A stretch of 64,000 bases of DNA from CAZEHO01 sp964511945 (GTDB lineage Bacteria; Actinomycetota; Acidimicrobiia; Spongiisociales; UBA11373): positions 62,001 through 126,000 of the forward strand of contig CAZEHO010000004.1 in assembly GCA_964511945.1 (NCBI GenBank), written 5' to 3'. The position numbers and the translations under genes are program-made. The notes beneath the pieces are model-generated. The model did not search any database, was not told the DNA's origin, and was given only the letters and a program-made list of their open reading frames with translations. Positions 1 to 7,357 of this stretch are shown in pieces; position 1 is the first letter of the stretch, and each line of letters starts with the position of its first letter.

Positions 1-759
1 TCCGATGATCGAGGTGAGTGGTGTCCGCAGTTCGTGTGATGCATTTGCGACGAACTCGTCCCGGGCCTTGCCGATCTCCTGCTCACTCTCCAGCCTCACC
101 TCCAGCTCGGCCTGACGAGTACGGCGCCGGGAGAGCTCGTGATACACCAGGATCACGCTGGTCGGCACGAGGAAGGCAACCAGGAACCGGGCGATGTCAC
201 CAATCCGGCCCATCACATCGCTCGAGGCGGCGATCGACGCCGCCCGCTCGTTCCGCTCGGCGATGATGGAGCTGACGGCGCTCCGGTAGCGCTCCTCGAG
301 TGATCCGGCAGCGGTGGCTGCTGCGGTTTCCGAATCGCCCTCGGCGGCGGAGCCAAGCACGAGGGTCGCAGAGTCGATAAACCATCGAGAGGTGTCGGCG
401 ACCGCAGGGCGATCCTCCAGGTCCTGCAGCGCAGCCTCCAGGTCCTTGATCGCGGTCACCGCTTCGCCGACCGCCGCAGCCAGGGCGTCATCGGTATCAA
501 CCCCGAATTGGTCCCGGAGTGAGGCCAGGTGGGCGGCCAGGCCCGTTTGGAACCGGGCGGTCGAGATCGCCCGCAGTGCCTCGTCGGCATTGTGCAGGGC
601 TTCAGCTTCCCGGGCGACGCCCTGGGAACCGAACGCAATCGAGAACACCAGCGCAAATACCAGGATGACGGCAACGCCGATCCCGACGGCGAGCGCGCCA
701 AAGCGAGCGGCCCGTCGCGAACCGCGCCGCGAGCGCGTGGAGCGGAATGCCTTCGGCAT
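1..759 (-). CDS. Sensor histidine kinase, C-terminal part cut by window edge
   Basis: Membrane sensor kinase of a two-component system; only the first 253 residues are present. The frame runs open to base 1. Translation gives a basic N-terminus, a membrane segment at about residues 21-43, an extracytoplasmic and mostly helical region (44-187), a second membrane segment (189-207), a charged linker and the start of a HisKA domain. The phosphoacceptor box ASHELRTPLTS is visible, with His at about residue 242. ATG at 759 is chosen because it gives a clean membrane start; there is no strong Shine-Dalgarno (SD) sequence. It lies 42 bp downstream of the baeRF gene on the same strand and may share its transcript. 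The ATPase domain and any cognate regulator lie outside the window, so the signal is unknown. Confidence 0.88.
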   Translation of the reverse strand, partial: MPKAFRSTRSRRGSRRAARFGALAVGIGVAVILVFALVFSIAFGSQGVAREAEALHNADEALRAISTARFQTGLAAHLASLRDQFGVDTDDALAAAVGEAVTAIKDLEAALQDLEDRPAVADTSRWFIDSATLVLGSAAEGDSETAAATAAGSLEERYRSAVSSIIAERNERAASIAASSDVMGRIGDIARFLVAFLVPTSVILVYHELSRRRTRQAELEVRLESEQEIGKARDEFVANASHELRTPLTSIIG

Positions 760-801
760 ATCCCCATATCCGTCGGTCCGCAGGCTGCTCGGGTTGAGGA
801 A

Positions 802-1926
802 TCAGCTTCCCGGCTTGGCCACGGGGAATCGGAGCATTGCGCCGACGCGTTGCGGAGCCAGCTTGGTATCGGCCGTCAGATAGCGAACCGTCCCGCCATC
901 ACTCCTGGTCGCCTCGGCGAGCGCATCGGCCAGATCGGGGACGACACGCATGTCGCTCCCGCAGGCCGCGCACGCCCCGGCCTTGTCGTCGAGCAGGCCA
1001 CACTCCGGGCACCGCGCCCCCGGGGTAAGGTCGATGACGTCGAGCAGCAGCGTGTCGATGCCTCGTTGGTTGGCGGCCCGGAGGCAATGGTCGAAACCGA
1101 GAGCGGCCCGGCCACCGGCGCCTGCCGCGTCGAGCAGGTCGGCCACCATCTCCTCGTCGATATTCTGCTCGTACTCGGCGACGAGCGCCCGGCACGTCGA
1201 CCTGATGTCCGAGGGTCCGGCGGTGCCGGGATCCACGACGAAAGTCCCCGCCAATGCTGCCTCCAGATCGGACGGCAGCTCGTTGGCCAGCCCCGCAACG
1301 TTCGATTGCTGGCCGCCGATGATGAGCAGCTCGAACCCTCCACTCCGGTAGAGATCGGCGAGCCGAGCCGTGACCGAACGGAAGAGACGCTGGGCGACGG
1401 CCTCGGCGTGACCCCGGGTCCGCTGCTCGTCGTACCCGGCGAATCCGCCGTAGTTGTCCTTGCGGACCTCCTCCTCGCCGATCTGCTCCCAGGTCTCGAG
1501 TTCGCCCATGTAGAACCGGTAGATCCAGGCATTGCGCCGATCGACCACCACGGAACAGAAGCGGTGGAACTGCGCCAGCATCGCCTCCATGGGGCCCAGG
1601 TACGGGCTGGTGTCCACGATCGCCCGATCACGCACCCCGGTGGGAAGGCTGACGTGTTCCTCCATGCCCGACTCGGATCCGACAAAAAGCGCCAGACCAC
1701 GTCCGAGGTCACCGCCGGCACGTTCGGCGAGCGCGACCACACGGTCGAGGTCGTTCCGCAGCCGCCGGCTCGTAGCCTCCTCGCGCAAGGGCTGGACGAT
1801 GGCCTTGACCCGGGTGCCGATCGTCCGCAACTGATCAAGGTCGGGACGAAGACCCAGGTAGACCGAGACCACAGGACCGGCGGCGGGCGCGTTCCGGAGA
1901 CGATCTACCACGCTTCGATCGAGCAC
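802..1926 (-). CDS. baeRF-type (eRF1/Vms1-like) protein with C-terminal zinc ribbon
   Basis: Resembles the bacterial homologues of archaeo-eukaryotic release factor 1 (baeRF families), 374 residues. Known relatives (eRF1, Vms1) act on peptidyl-tRNA at the ribosome; the role of most bacterial members is untested. Visible features: an N-terminal alpha/beta region, a glycine loop NYGGFAGYDEQ at about residues 158-168 where eRF1-like proteins carry a GGQ-type loop, a following basic helix, a Rossmann-like middle domain, and a four-cysteine zinc ribbon (CPEC about 306-309, CAAC about 319-322). The GTG start at 1926 has a good GGAGG ribosome site. It precedes the histidine kinase gene on the same strand. 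Family assignment is by motif and layout only. Confidence 0.72.
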   Translation of the reverse strand: MLDRSVVDRLRNAPAAGPVVSVYLGLRPDLDQLRTIGTRVKAIVQPLREEATSRRLRNDLDRVVALAERAGGDLGRGLALFVGSESGMEEHVSLPTGVRDRAIVDTSPYLGPMEAMLAQFHRFCSVVVDRRNAWIYRFYMGELETWEQIGEEEVRKDNYGGFAGYDEQRTRGHAEAVAQRLFRSVTARLADLYRSGGFELLIIGGQQSNVAGLANELPSDLEAALAGTFVVDPGTAGPSDIRSTCRALVAEYEQNIDEEMVADLLDAAGAGGRAALGFDHCLRAANQRGIDTLLLDVIDLTPGARCPECGLLDDKAGACAACGSDMRVVPDLADALAEATRSDGGTVRYLTADTKLAPQRVGAMLRFPVAKPGS

Positions 1927-1955
1927 GGCACCTCCCTCTGTGCTGCATACTCAGC

Positions 1956-2876
1956 CTACGCGGGTGGCTCCGGGTTGGGACCGCTGCCCCGGCGGCGGCG
2001 CAGGATCACCCACCCACCGGCTCCGAGCAGACCGAGGAGCAGGGGAATGTGAAGGTTCGACCCGAGGACCAGCGCACCGGCCCTGCGGAGTGAGGGCGCG
2101 GCGGCAGCACCACCTCCACCGGGATCGAGCGCCCAGGCGCCGAGCCGGAACATCGCGGCAAAGCCCAACCCTCCGAGAGCAGTGCGAACGGCCAGGCTGC
2201 GAGCGATCCGCCGTCGATCGGACGCCAGCAGGAGTGCGGCTCCGGCCAGCCCCGCGGCGGAGACCGCTGCGACCACGGCGGCCGTCCGGAGCGCAGACCC
2301 GGCACCCACCAGGCCACTCCCCACCGGGGAAGCCTCACCAGTCTCGAGTTCGATGGGGCGTGCAGCCTCCACTCCCACCCGGATCACCTCTGCCACTTCC
2401 TGCTCACCGATGCGTTCGGCGGCCGCTTCAAGCTCGGGCAGCACCGCCCGCAGGTGCGCTTCGAGGTCGATGACGACGATCTCCCCGGGCGGAGCGAGTG
2501 CCGCTGCGACCAGATCGCCGACGACACGTTCGATGAGCTCCAGCGCCGCCGGCTCGGCGAGCACGGCCTGCAGCGGTGCCCGAACGTCGGCGGGGACGGA
2601 TCCGAGGTCGTCGCCGGCCGCCTCGAGGAGCCAGTCGACCACCCGGTCGGAAACCGCAGCAGCCCCGGCGGCTTCGGTGGCCGCCTCCTCGACGACCGGT
2701 TGATCGACCGTCACCGCCCGGCCCCAGAGTCCGACCAGCATCACTGTGATCGAGAGCCCATACAGCCACAGCATGACGCTGAGCGAGCCCGTTCGCAGGG
2801 CGCGTCTCCAGGCCGCCGACGGCGGCGGTGCGGCGGCGTCTGGATCCAGACGCGGCTGATCGAACGTGGCAACCAC
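1956..2876 (-). CDS. Hypothetical multi-pass membrane protein
   Basis: About 306 residues, no family recognised. After a proline- and alanine-rich start it has a membrane segment (around MLWLYGLSITVMLVGLW), a long acidic helical region of roughly 130 residues that is probably outside the membrane, then three or so further hydrophobic segments and an arginine-rich tail (RRRRGSG). A single N-terminal anchor, a helical external domain and C-terminal membrane helices suggest a cell-envelope protein. The GTG at 2876 is preferred because a GGAG lies just upstream; another GTG at 2933 would add 19 residues. It sits 29 bp upstream of the baeRF gene on the same strand. Confidence 0.6.
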   Translation of the reverse strand: MVATFDQPRLDPDAAAPPPSAAWRRALRTGSLSVMLWLYGLSITVMLVGLWGRAVTVDQPVVEEAATEAAGAAAVSDRVVDWLLEAAGDDLGSVPADVRAPLQAVLAEPAALELIERVVGDLVAAALAPPGEIVVIDLEAHLRAVLPELEAAAERIGEQEVAEVIRVGVEAARPIELETGEASPVGSGLVGAGSALRTAAVVAAVSAAGLAGAALLLASDRRRIARSLAVRTALGGLGFAAMFRLGAWALDPGGGGAAAAPSLRRAGALVLGSNLHIPLLLGLLGAGGWVILRRRRGSGPNPEPPA

Positions 2877-3008
2877 ACGACTCCGATGCTTTGGCCCAAC
2901 CCCATGGTTCCCGGAACCGGCCGCAACGCCCACAGGAACCTGACAGTGCTCTCAGACTGAGTGACCCGATTCAGTTTTTTGGACCCGGCGCGCGAAGCTG
3001 GAAGCCTC

Positions 3009-4001
3009 ATGCAGACACCACGACTCTTCTCCATCCTTCCTGAGTACTGCGTCACCCCCGACGGCATGGCCATCGAGCCGGAGAGTGGTGACCTCATCGT
3101 CTCCGCGCCCAATTTCGCCGATCCCAGCTGGCCGGGCTGCCTGCTGCGGTTCGACCAGGATCGCAACGTTCGCAAGTGGGTCGACGTCCCCACTCACCCC
3201 GGGACCGGCCTCGCCCATCCCATGGGGATTGAATTCGGTCCCGACGGTGACCTCTACGTATGTGACAACCAGGGCTGGTCGGGCAAGCCCGAACTGCAGT
3301 TCAAGAGCCGCATGCTCCGGCTCCGGATTCGTAACGACGAGGTCGTGAATTGCACCGTGGTGGCCGAGGGGATGGAGCATCCGAACGGCATCCGGATCCG
3401 GGACGAGTACATGTACGTCACCCAGAGCTTCCTCACCAAGGTCGACCACCCGAGCGGGCTGCTGACGAGCTGCGTGTACCGCTTCGGCCTCGACGAAGAG
3501 GGCGTGCAGGTGACCAACACGCTGGCGGATCCCCACATCCTGGCGACCTTCGTGACCTGGAACGAGGACGATCAGTACGGCGCCGACGGCATCGTGTTCG
3601 ACGCCAACGGGGACCTGCTGGTGGGGAATTTCGGCGACGGAGCCGTTCACAAGATCGTGATGGACGACGACGGCAACGTTCTGTCCAACGAGGTCTGGGC
3701 CAAGGACCTCGACCAGATGCAGGTGACAGACGGGATGATCCTCGACCCGGACACCGGCAACGTGTACGTGGCCGACTTCTCACCGAATGCCATTGCGATG
3801 CTGTCGCCGGACGGCACCGTCACCCGGATTGCGCAGAGCCCAGACTCAGACGGCACGAACGGCGAACTCGACCAACCCGGCGAGCCGATCATCTGGCAGG
3901 GCAAGCTGGTCATTACCTGCTTCGACCTGGTGACCGGGCCGTCGAAGGTCAACACCGGCCACCAACTGCCGGCAACGATGTCCGAGCTGGATCTGGAGTA
4001 G
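3009..4001 (+). CDS. SMP-30/gluconolactonase/LRE-like beta-propeller protein
   Basis: 330 residues with repeating propeller blades such as HPMGIEFGPDGDLYVCDNQG, HPNGIRIRDEYMYV, ADGIVFDANGDLLVGNFGDG and DGMILDPDTGNVYVADF. Conserved Asn/Asp/Gly positions at strand ends match the SMP-30/gluconolactonase superfamily, whose members hydrolyse sugar lactones with a bound divalent metal or act as binding proteins. No signal peptide is seen, so it is probably cytoplasmic. The ATG at 3009 is preceded by GGAAG at proper spacing; a GTG at 2961 would add 16 unlikely residues. It is monocistronic and diverges from the gene ending at 1956. The true substrate cannot be told from sequence. Confidence 0.75.
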   Translation: MQTPRLFSILPEYCVTPDGMAIEPESGDLIVSAPNFADPSWPGCLLRFDQDRNVRKWVDVPTHPGTGLAHPMGIEFGPDGDLYVCDNQGWSGKPELQFKSRMLRLRIRNDEVVNCTVVAEGMEHPNGIRIRDEYMYVTQSFLTKVDHPSGLLTSCVYRFGLDEEGVQVTNTLADPHILATFVTWNEDDQYGADGIVFDANGDLLVGNFGDGAVHKIVMDDDGNVLSNEVWAKDLDQMQVTDGMILDPDTGNVYVADFSPNAIAMLSPDGTVTRIAQSPDSDGTNGELDQPGEPIIWQGKLVITCFDLVTGPSKVNTGHQLPATMSELDLE

Positions 4002-4100
4002 GAACCACCGACGGGCCCAATCGGGACTGACGGCCCTAGACCCGCGCCCTTCACATCGGTTTGATGGATCCGACACGGATTCCCATCAGGGGGGAACACG

Positions 4101-4586
4101 ATGGTGTCCAGTGACGCCGCCGGGACCGGCGGGTTCATTCCCCGCACGGTGCTGCCGACGCACAATCTGACCCGGTACCTGCGCCTCAAGATGGAGGTCA
4201 ACGACGGAGTCCTGCGGTGGGAGGTGCCGCGGGCCCTGTTCGGGATCATCCCGATCGGCACCCACCGGTTGGCACTGCCGGTGGCCGAGGTCGAGTCGGC
4301 CACGATCGGACGGGCGGCCCGCCCCCTGCTGCTCGTGCTCGGCCTCGCCGCCATCGCAGTCCCGCCGTTCTTCACGCCGTGGTGGGTGATGGTCCCGATG
4401 ATCCTCCTCGGCGTCTGGCTGACCCTGGTGTCGCTCGGGCCCCGGCTCGAGGTCTGGACGGTGACGGGCGAAAGACACAGGGCCCCGGTGTGTTTCGGAC
4501 ACCAGTTCGATGCCGACCTGTTTGCCGAAGCGGTGGTGCTCACTGCGCAGGAGGCGCGCGCCGGGGTGCAGCCCGACGACGGCTGA
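4101..4586 (+). CDS. Small two-helix membrane protein (hypothetical)
   Basis: 161 residues. The first 70 residues look like a small beta domain (MEVNDGVLRWEVPRALFG, then a basic HRLALPVAEV stretch). Two adjacent membrane helices follow (about 75-110), then a short C-terminal domain after LEVWTVTGERH. This resembles bacterial PH-like membrane proteins in outline, but I cannot assign a family. A very strong GGGGGGA ribosome site sits just before ATG 4101. A decaying SRPBCC gene follows at 4629. Confidence 0.6.
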   Translation: MVSSDAAGTGGFIPRTVLPTHNLTRYLRLKMEVNDGVLRWEVPRALFGIIPIGTHRLALPVAEVESATIGRAARPLLLVLGLAAIAVPPFFTPWWVMVPMILLGVWLTLVSLGPRLEVWTVTGERHRAPVCFGHQFDADLFAEAVVLTAQEARAGVQPDDG

Positions 4587-4628
4587 ACCACCGTCGCCCC
4601 ACTCCGGCGGTTGGGAGCCAGCGTGGAC

Positions 4629-5078
4629 ATGTCGACCAGCACCGTGATCGCTCGGACACCCGAGGACGTCTTCGCCTACGTGATGAAGACTGCTCATGAC
4701 GCCGAATGACGCACCGGCGTCGTGGAGGCGGCATTGACGTCGGAGGGACTCATGGCCGTCGGCTCCACCGGATTCAACCGGGCCGAATCGGGCAACCCCT
4801 CGATCACTTCGCACTGGTGGGTCACCGAGCCCCGCGAGGGTGAGCTGGTCCGGTGGGAGCTGGTGGATGGCCCATTTGTCGGGACCGGTGGATACCGCTG
4901 CGAGCCGCTGGACGGCGGCACCCGATTCACCCTCGAATCCGCGGTCGGCCCGACCGGCGTCTACCGGTTGGTCGGCCCCCTCTTCCGCATCATGGGCCGG
5001 CGGCAGAACCGGTAGGACGTCGCGAAGCTCAAGGCGCTCCTCGAGCGGCAGCGGCCCGAGTCGGCCTACGGAATCCCG
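4629..5078 (+). pseudogene. SRPBCC/polyketide-cyclase-like gene with two in-frame stops
   Basis: Read through, this is one SRPBCC-family lipid-binding-fold protein: it opens STVIARTPEDVFAYVMK, continues GSTGFNRAESGNPSITSHWW and TRFTLESAVGPTGVYRLV, and ends RRQNR-DVAKLKALLE. TGA at 4707-4709 falls where these proteins usually carry Trp after an acidic residue, and TAG at 5013-5015 looks like a former CAG. Both stops are single-base changes in an otherwise open frame. No natural end is visible before about 5078. Two independent nonsense changes support true decay rather than a single base-call error. Confidence 0.7.
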
Positions 5079-5089
5079 GTGAAGCGGAC

Positions 5090-5461
5090 GGCATATTCAT
5101 CCCAGCCGAGACCGGTGGACCGGGAAGATCTGCGAGGAGTTGCGGCAATATCCCGGCGTACTTGAGGATGGCCCGGGCCGCAATCCGGTGCCTCAGGAGC
5201 GGTCCGTCCGCCACCTCGCCGTAGCCGCTCCAGAAGTCCTCGAGATCAATCGTCCTGACCGCGGAACTGGTGCATGAACAGTGAAATGAACTCGTGGTCG
5301 GCGGGCCCGGTGCCGGCGTCATTCCAGTCGATCAGCGACCACGCCCCGCCGGGTGACCGGAGGAGTTTGATCGACGAGAGATCTCCGTGGAGGGTGGTGT
5401 CGCCGGCGGCGAGGTCTCCGACCGCCTCGACGCACGCCGCGGCGCCGGCGGTGAGATCCAC
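5090..5461 (-). pseudogene. C-terminal remnant of an aminoglycoside-phosphotransferase-fold kinase
   Basis: The minus strand holds the catalytic part of an APH/choline-kinase-like protein: LHGDLSSIKLL (the HGD-x-x-x-x-N loop, with the usual Asn replaced) and SLIDWNDAGTGPADHEF (metal-binding Asp region). The frame stops at about 5246, and homology-like sequence continues in another frame as LEDFWSGYGEVADGPLLRHRI, so there is a frameshift near 5250. The N-terminal lobe is absent; upstream DNA belongs to the DUF2017 gene ending at 5472. Together with the neighbouring SRPBCC remnant this makes about 0.85 kb of decaying sequence. Confidence 0.65.
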
Positions 5462-5471
5462 GACGGCGGTG

Positions 5472-5930
5472 CTACCCGATGAGGGCGTGGACGAGGCCGT
5501 CCTGTACCTGGCCGAGCACGTGCAGGAGCAGCATCTGCGGTGGAGCGCCCTCGGGTTCGACGTCGGTTTCCCACCCGTCCTCGGTGATGTTCAACCGCGA
5601 CGCCAGTACCAGCCTCGCCTCACCGATGACCCGCGTCCACGCCTCGGCCTCCTCGAAGTCGAGCAGGTCCTTGCGCAGCGTGTCGGCAAAGCGCCTCCTG
5701 TCCTCGGCCCGGGCTTCCTCCAGCAGACCGGCGGTGAGGCTGCGGAACCGGTCGTCTGCCTCCGGATCGTCGGGATGAGCCCGATAGGACAGCCGCTCGA
5801 CGGCGGGGTCGTCCGAGCGATCGATGTCCAGATCCTCCAGGATCTGCAGGGCCAGTGCCGCTACCCGGCGCTCCTGCTCACCAAGGAGCACTTCGATCCC
5901 GCCGGCGCGGCGGATGAATCCGAGTGTCAC
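5472..5930 (-). CDS. DUF2017 family protein
   Basis: 152 residues, matching the DUF2017 family that follows clpS in many actinobacteria; function unknown. It is rich in acidic residues and helical, with LGEQERRVAALALQILEDL, a middle RSLTAGLLEEARAEDRRRF segment and an ITEDGWETDVEPEG stretch near the end. The GTG start at 5930 overlaps the clpS stop as GTGA, so the two are translationally coupled. A longer reading of the same frame up to 6263 is only antisense-like extension through clpS. The gene order HTH-clpS-DUF2017 suggests a link to ClpS-dependent proteolysis, but this is inference from neighbours. Confidence 0.8.
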   Translation of the reverse strand: MTLGFIRRAGGIEVLLGEQERRVAALALQILEDLDIDRSDDPAVERLSYRAHPDDPEADDRFRSLTAGLLEEARAEDRRRFADTLRKDLLDFEEAEAWTRVIGEARLVLASRLNITEDGWETDVEPEGAPPQMLLLHVLGQVQDGLVHALIG

Positions 5931-6217
5931 GCCTTCTCCAGTGTTGCCCAGAGCCCGTAGTGGTGGAGCCGGTGGCAATCCGATTCGACCTTCTCGAGGG
6001 TCCCGCTGGCCACTACCGCCCGGCCTTCGTGATGGACCTGGAGCATCAGCTCCGTCGCCTTCTCCATCGAGTACCCAAAGAGCTTGCGAAACACGAACAC
6101 CACATACGTCATCAGGTTGACCGGGTCGTTCCAGACCACGACTTGCCAGGGGCGCAACGCATCCGGGAGTTCCCCGGTTTCGGGGAGATCGACCCGGTCG
6201 GGCGCAGACGTCGTCAC
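5927..6217 (-). CDS. clpS: ATP-dependent Clp protease adaptor ClpS
   Basis: ClpS delivers N-degron substrates to the ClpAP/ClpCP protease. The 96-residue protein has the family signatures: WQVVVWNDPVNLMTYVVFVF (the N-D-x-V-N pocket and following helix), a VHHEGRA motif with the substrate-pocket His, and a C-terminal EKVESDCHRLHHYGL helix. The GTG start at 6217 overlaps the stop of the upstream HTH gene as GTGA, and its own stop overlaps the next start, so all three genes form one tight operon. An N-terminal extension of the same frame up to 6301 is not needed. Confidence 0.93.
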   Translation of the reverse strand: MTTSAPDRVDLPETGELPDALRPWQVVVWNDPVNLMTYVVFVFRKLFGYSMEKATELMLQVHHEGRAVVASGTLEKVESDCHRLHHYGLWATLEKA

Positions 6218-6438
6218 AGAATGGGGTCGCGCCGGCGCACCGACGCCCCAAAGCGCTGTGCATTCAGCCAGTCCTCGAAGTCCTGGCGGGCGACGCGCCA
6301 CTCCCGGCCCATCTTGATCCCGGGCAGCTCTCCCGAGCGCAATACCCGGGTGACGACAAAAGTCGAGACATCCATGTACTCACAGATATCGGCGACGGAC
6401 AGCCAGTCCTTGCTGAGATCGACCGTGATCCGCTCCAT
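6214..6438 (-). CDS. Excisionase-family helix-turn-helix protein
   Basis: 74-residue DNA-binding protein of the excisionase/MerR-like winged-helix type: LSVADICEYMDVSTFVVTRV forms the helix-turn-helix, GELPGIKMGREWRVARQDFE the wing and second helix. Such small proteins in actinobacteria are often chromosomal regulators rather than phage excisionases; no integrase is nearby. The ATG at 6438 is chosen because the HTH starts soon after; the frame is open 17 codons further. It is the first gene of the operon with clpS and DUF2017 and diverges from the DUF3105 gene at 6501, so it may control the shared promoter region. Confidence 0.78.
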   Translation of the reverse strand: MERITVDLSKDWLSVADICEYMDVSTFVVTRVLRSGELPGIKMGREWRVARQDFEDWLNAQRFGASVRRRDPIL

Positions 6439-6484
6439 GCCGACAGGGTATGGGACCGGAGGCCACCCCGGCAAGGGCGTCGCG

Positions 6485-6490
6485 TACACT
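6485..6490 (+). promoter_or_regulatory. Probable -10 element of the DUF3105 gene
   Basis: TACACT fits the TANNNT actinobacterial -10 pattern and lies 10 bases before ATG 6501. No ribosome site lies between, so the transcript may be leaderless or nearly so. No clear -35 was seen. Confidence 0.4.
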
Positions 6491-6500
6491 GGCCACTCGT

Positions 6501-7136
6501 ATGGCCCAATCCAAGAAACGCAAGCCGAGCAAGCCGTCGTCCGCCGAAGCTCAACAGCAGCGTGAGGAGGCCCGCCGTAAGGCGGCCGCCGAGAGGCGCT
6601 CTCGGGAGGCGGCCGAGAAGAAGCGCAAGGAGCGGATCGAGCGGGTCCGCAAGCTGATCACGCCGACCCTGGCCGTGATCGCCGTGTTCGTTCTGTCGAT
6701 CATGATCATCCGGCCGGCTCCCGAGGTACGGGGTATTGCCACCGCCGACGAGGTCGAGGGCAGGGCCCTGGCCGCCGATGAGACCCACGACTACGGCACC
6801 GCCACCCCGACCAGCGGGCCGTACTCGCCGGACCCGCCGGTGTGCGGAGTCTTCGCCGAGCAGGTAGCCGCCGAGGATGCCGTTGCCGCGCAACGAGTCG
6901 GAGCGGTAGTGCTGTGGTACTCCGATCCCGCCGTCGCCGACGAGCTCACCGAGTACGCCGGCGGTTTCGAGTCGCACGTGATCGTCTCCCCCAACGCCGG
7001 GATCGAGGATCCGATCGTGGCCACGGCATGGATCCGCCGGAAGGCTTACGACACGGTGGCCGAGGTCATCGACGACGATTTTGCCGGGGTGTACCGCCTG
7101 CAGAGAGACGTCGAGGGCGACTGCCCCTTCCAGTAG
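6501..7136 (+). CDS. DUF3105-like single-pass membrane protein
   Basis: 211 residues. The N-terminus is a lysine/arginine/alanine-rich helix (AQQQREEARRKAAAERRSRE, probably coiled coil), then one membrane helix (LITPTLAVIAVFVLSIMII) and an extracytoplasmic domain like DUF3105: ATPTSGPYSPDPPVCGVF followed by VGAVVLWYSDPAVADELTEY. In typical members the region before this strand carries an EHG motif; here it reads AAQRVG, so the conserved His is missing. The start at ATG 6501 follows a probable -10 box. It diverges from the HTH-clpS operon. Function is not known for the family. Confidence 0.7.
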   Translation: MAQSKKRKPSKPSSAEAQQQREEARRKAAAERRSREAAEKKRKERIERVRKLITPTLAVIAVFVLSIMIIRPAPEVRGIATADEVEGRALAADETHDYGTATPTSGPYSPDPPVCGVFAEQVAAEDAVAAQRVGAVVLWYSDPAVADELTEYAGGFESHVIVSPNAGIEDPIVATAWIRRKAYDTVAEVIDDDFAGVYRLQRDVEGDCPFQ

Positions 7137-7322
7137 GGGATCCGATCAGCCGGCCGGGAGCAGTGCGACCGGGGTGCTAGTGGCGGCGCGGTCGGCACCA
7201 TCGCCGCCGCCGGCAGCAGGGCTCCCCCAGCAACTACGGAGAGGTCGTGCATTCCCACCGCGCGTAGTGATCCTGCTGCAACGCCTCCGGGCCGAGAGCG
7301 CGAAAAACGATTCAAGTTTCGA

Positions 7323-7348
7323 GTGACTAGTGCCGAAGGACTAGTCAC
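7323..7348. repeat. Perfect 9-bp inverted repeat before the diguanylate cyclase gene
   Basis: GTGACTAGT and ACTAGTCAC flank an 8-base loop, and the repeat ends nine bases before ATG 7358. It could be an operator or an RNA hairpin that covers the ribosome-loading region. The rest of the 7137-7322 gap is GC-rich and shows no gene, RNA or other repeat that I can support. Confidence 0.65.
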
Positions 7349-7357
7349 AAGAACAAC

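Noticed and set aside
4707..4709. Reassigned TGA (Trp) as the reason for the in-frame stop
   Set aside because: Many genes in the window end in TGA with overlapping starts, so the code is standard; a second stop (TAG) is also present.
5931..6263. N-terminal extension of DUF2017 through clpS
   Set aside because: Sequence is not family-like and the GTGA overlap gives a proper start.
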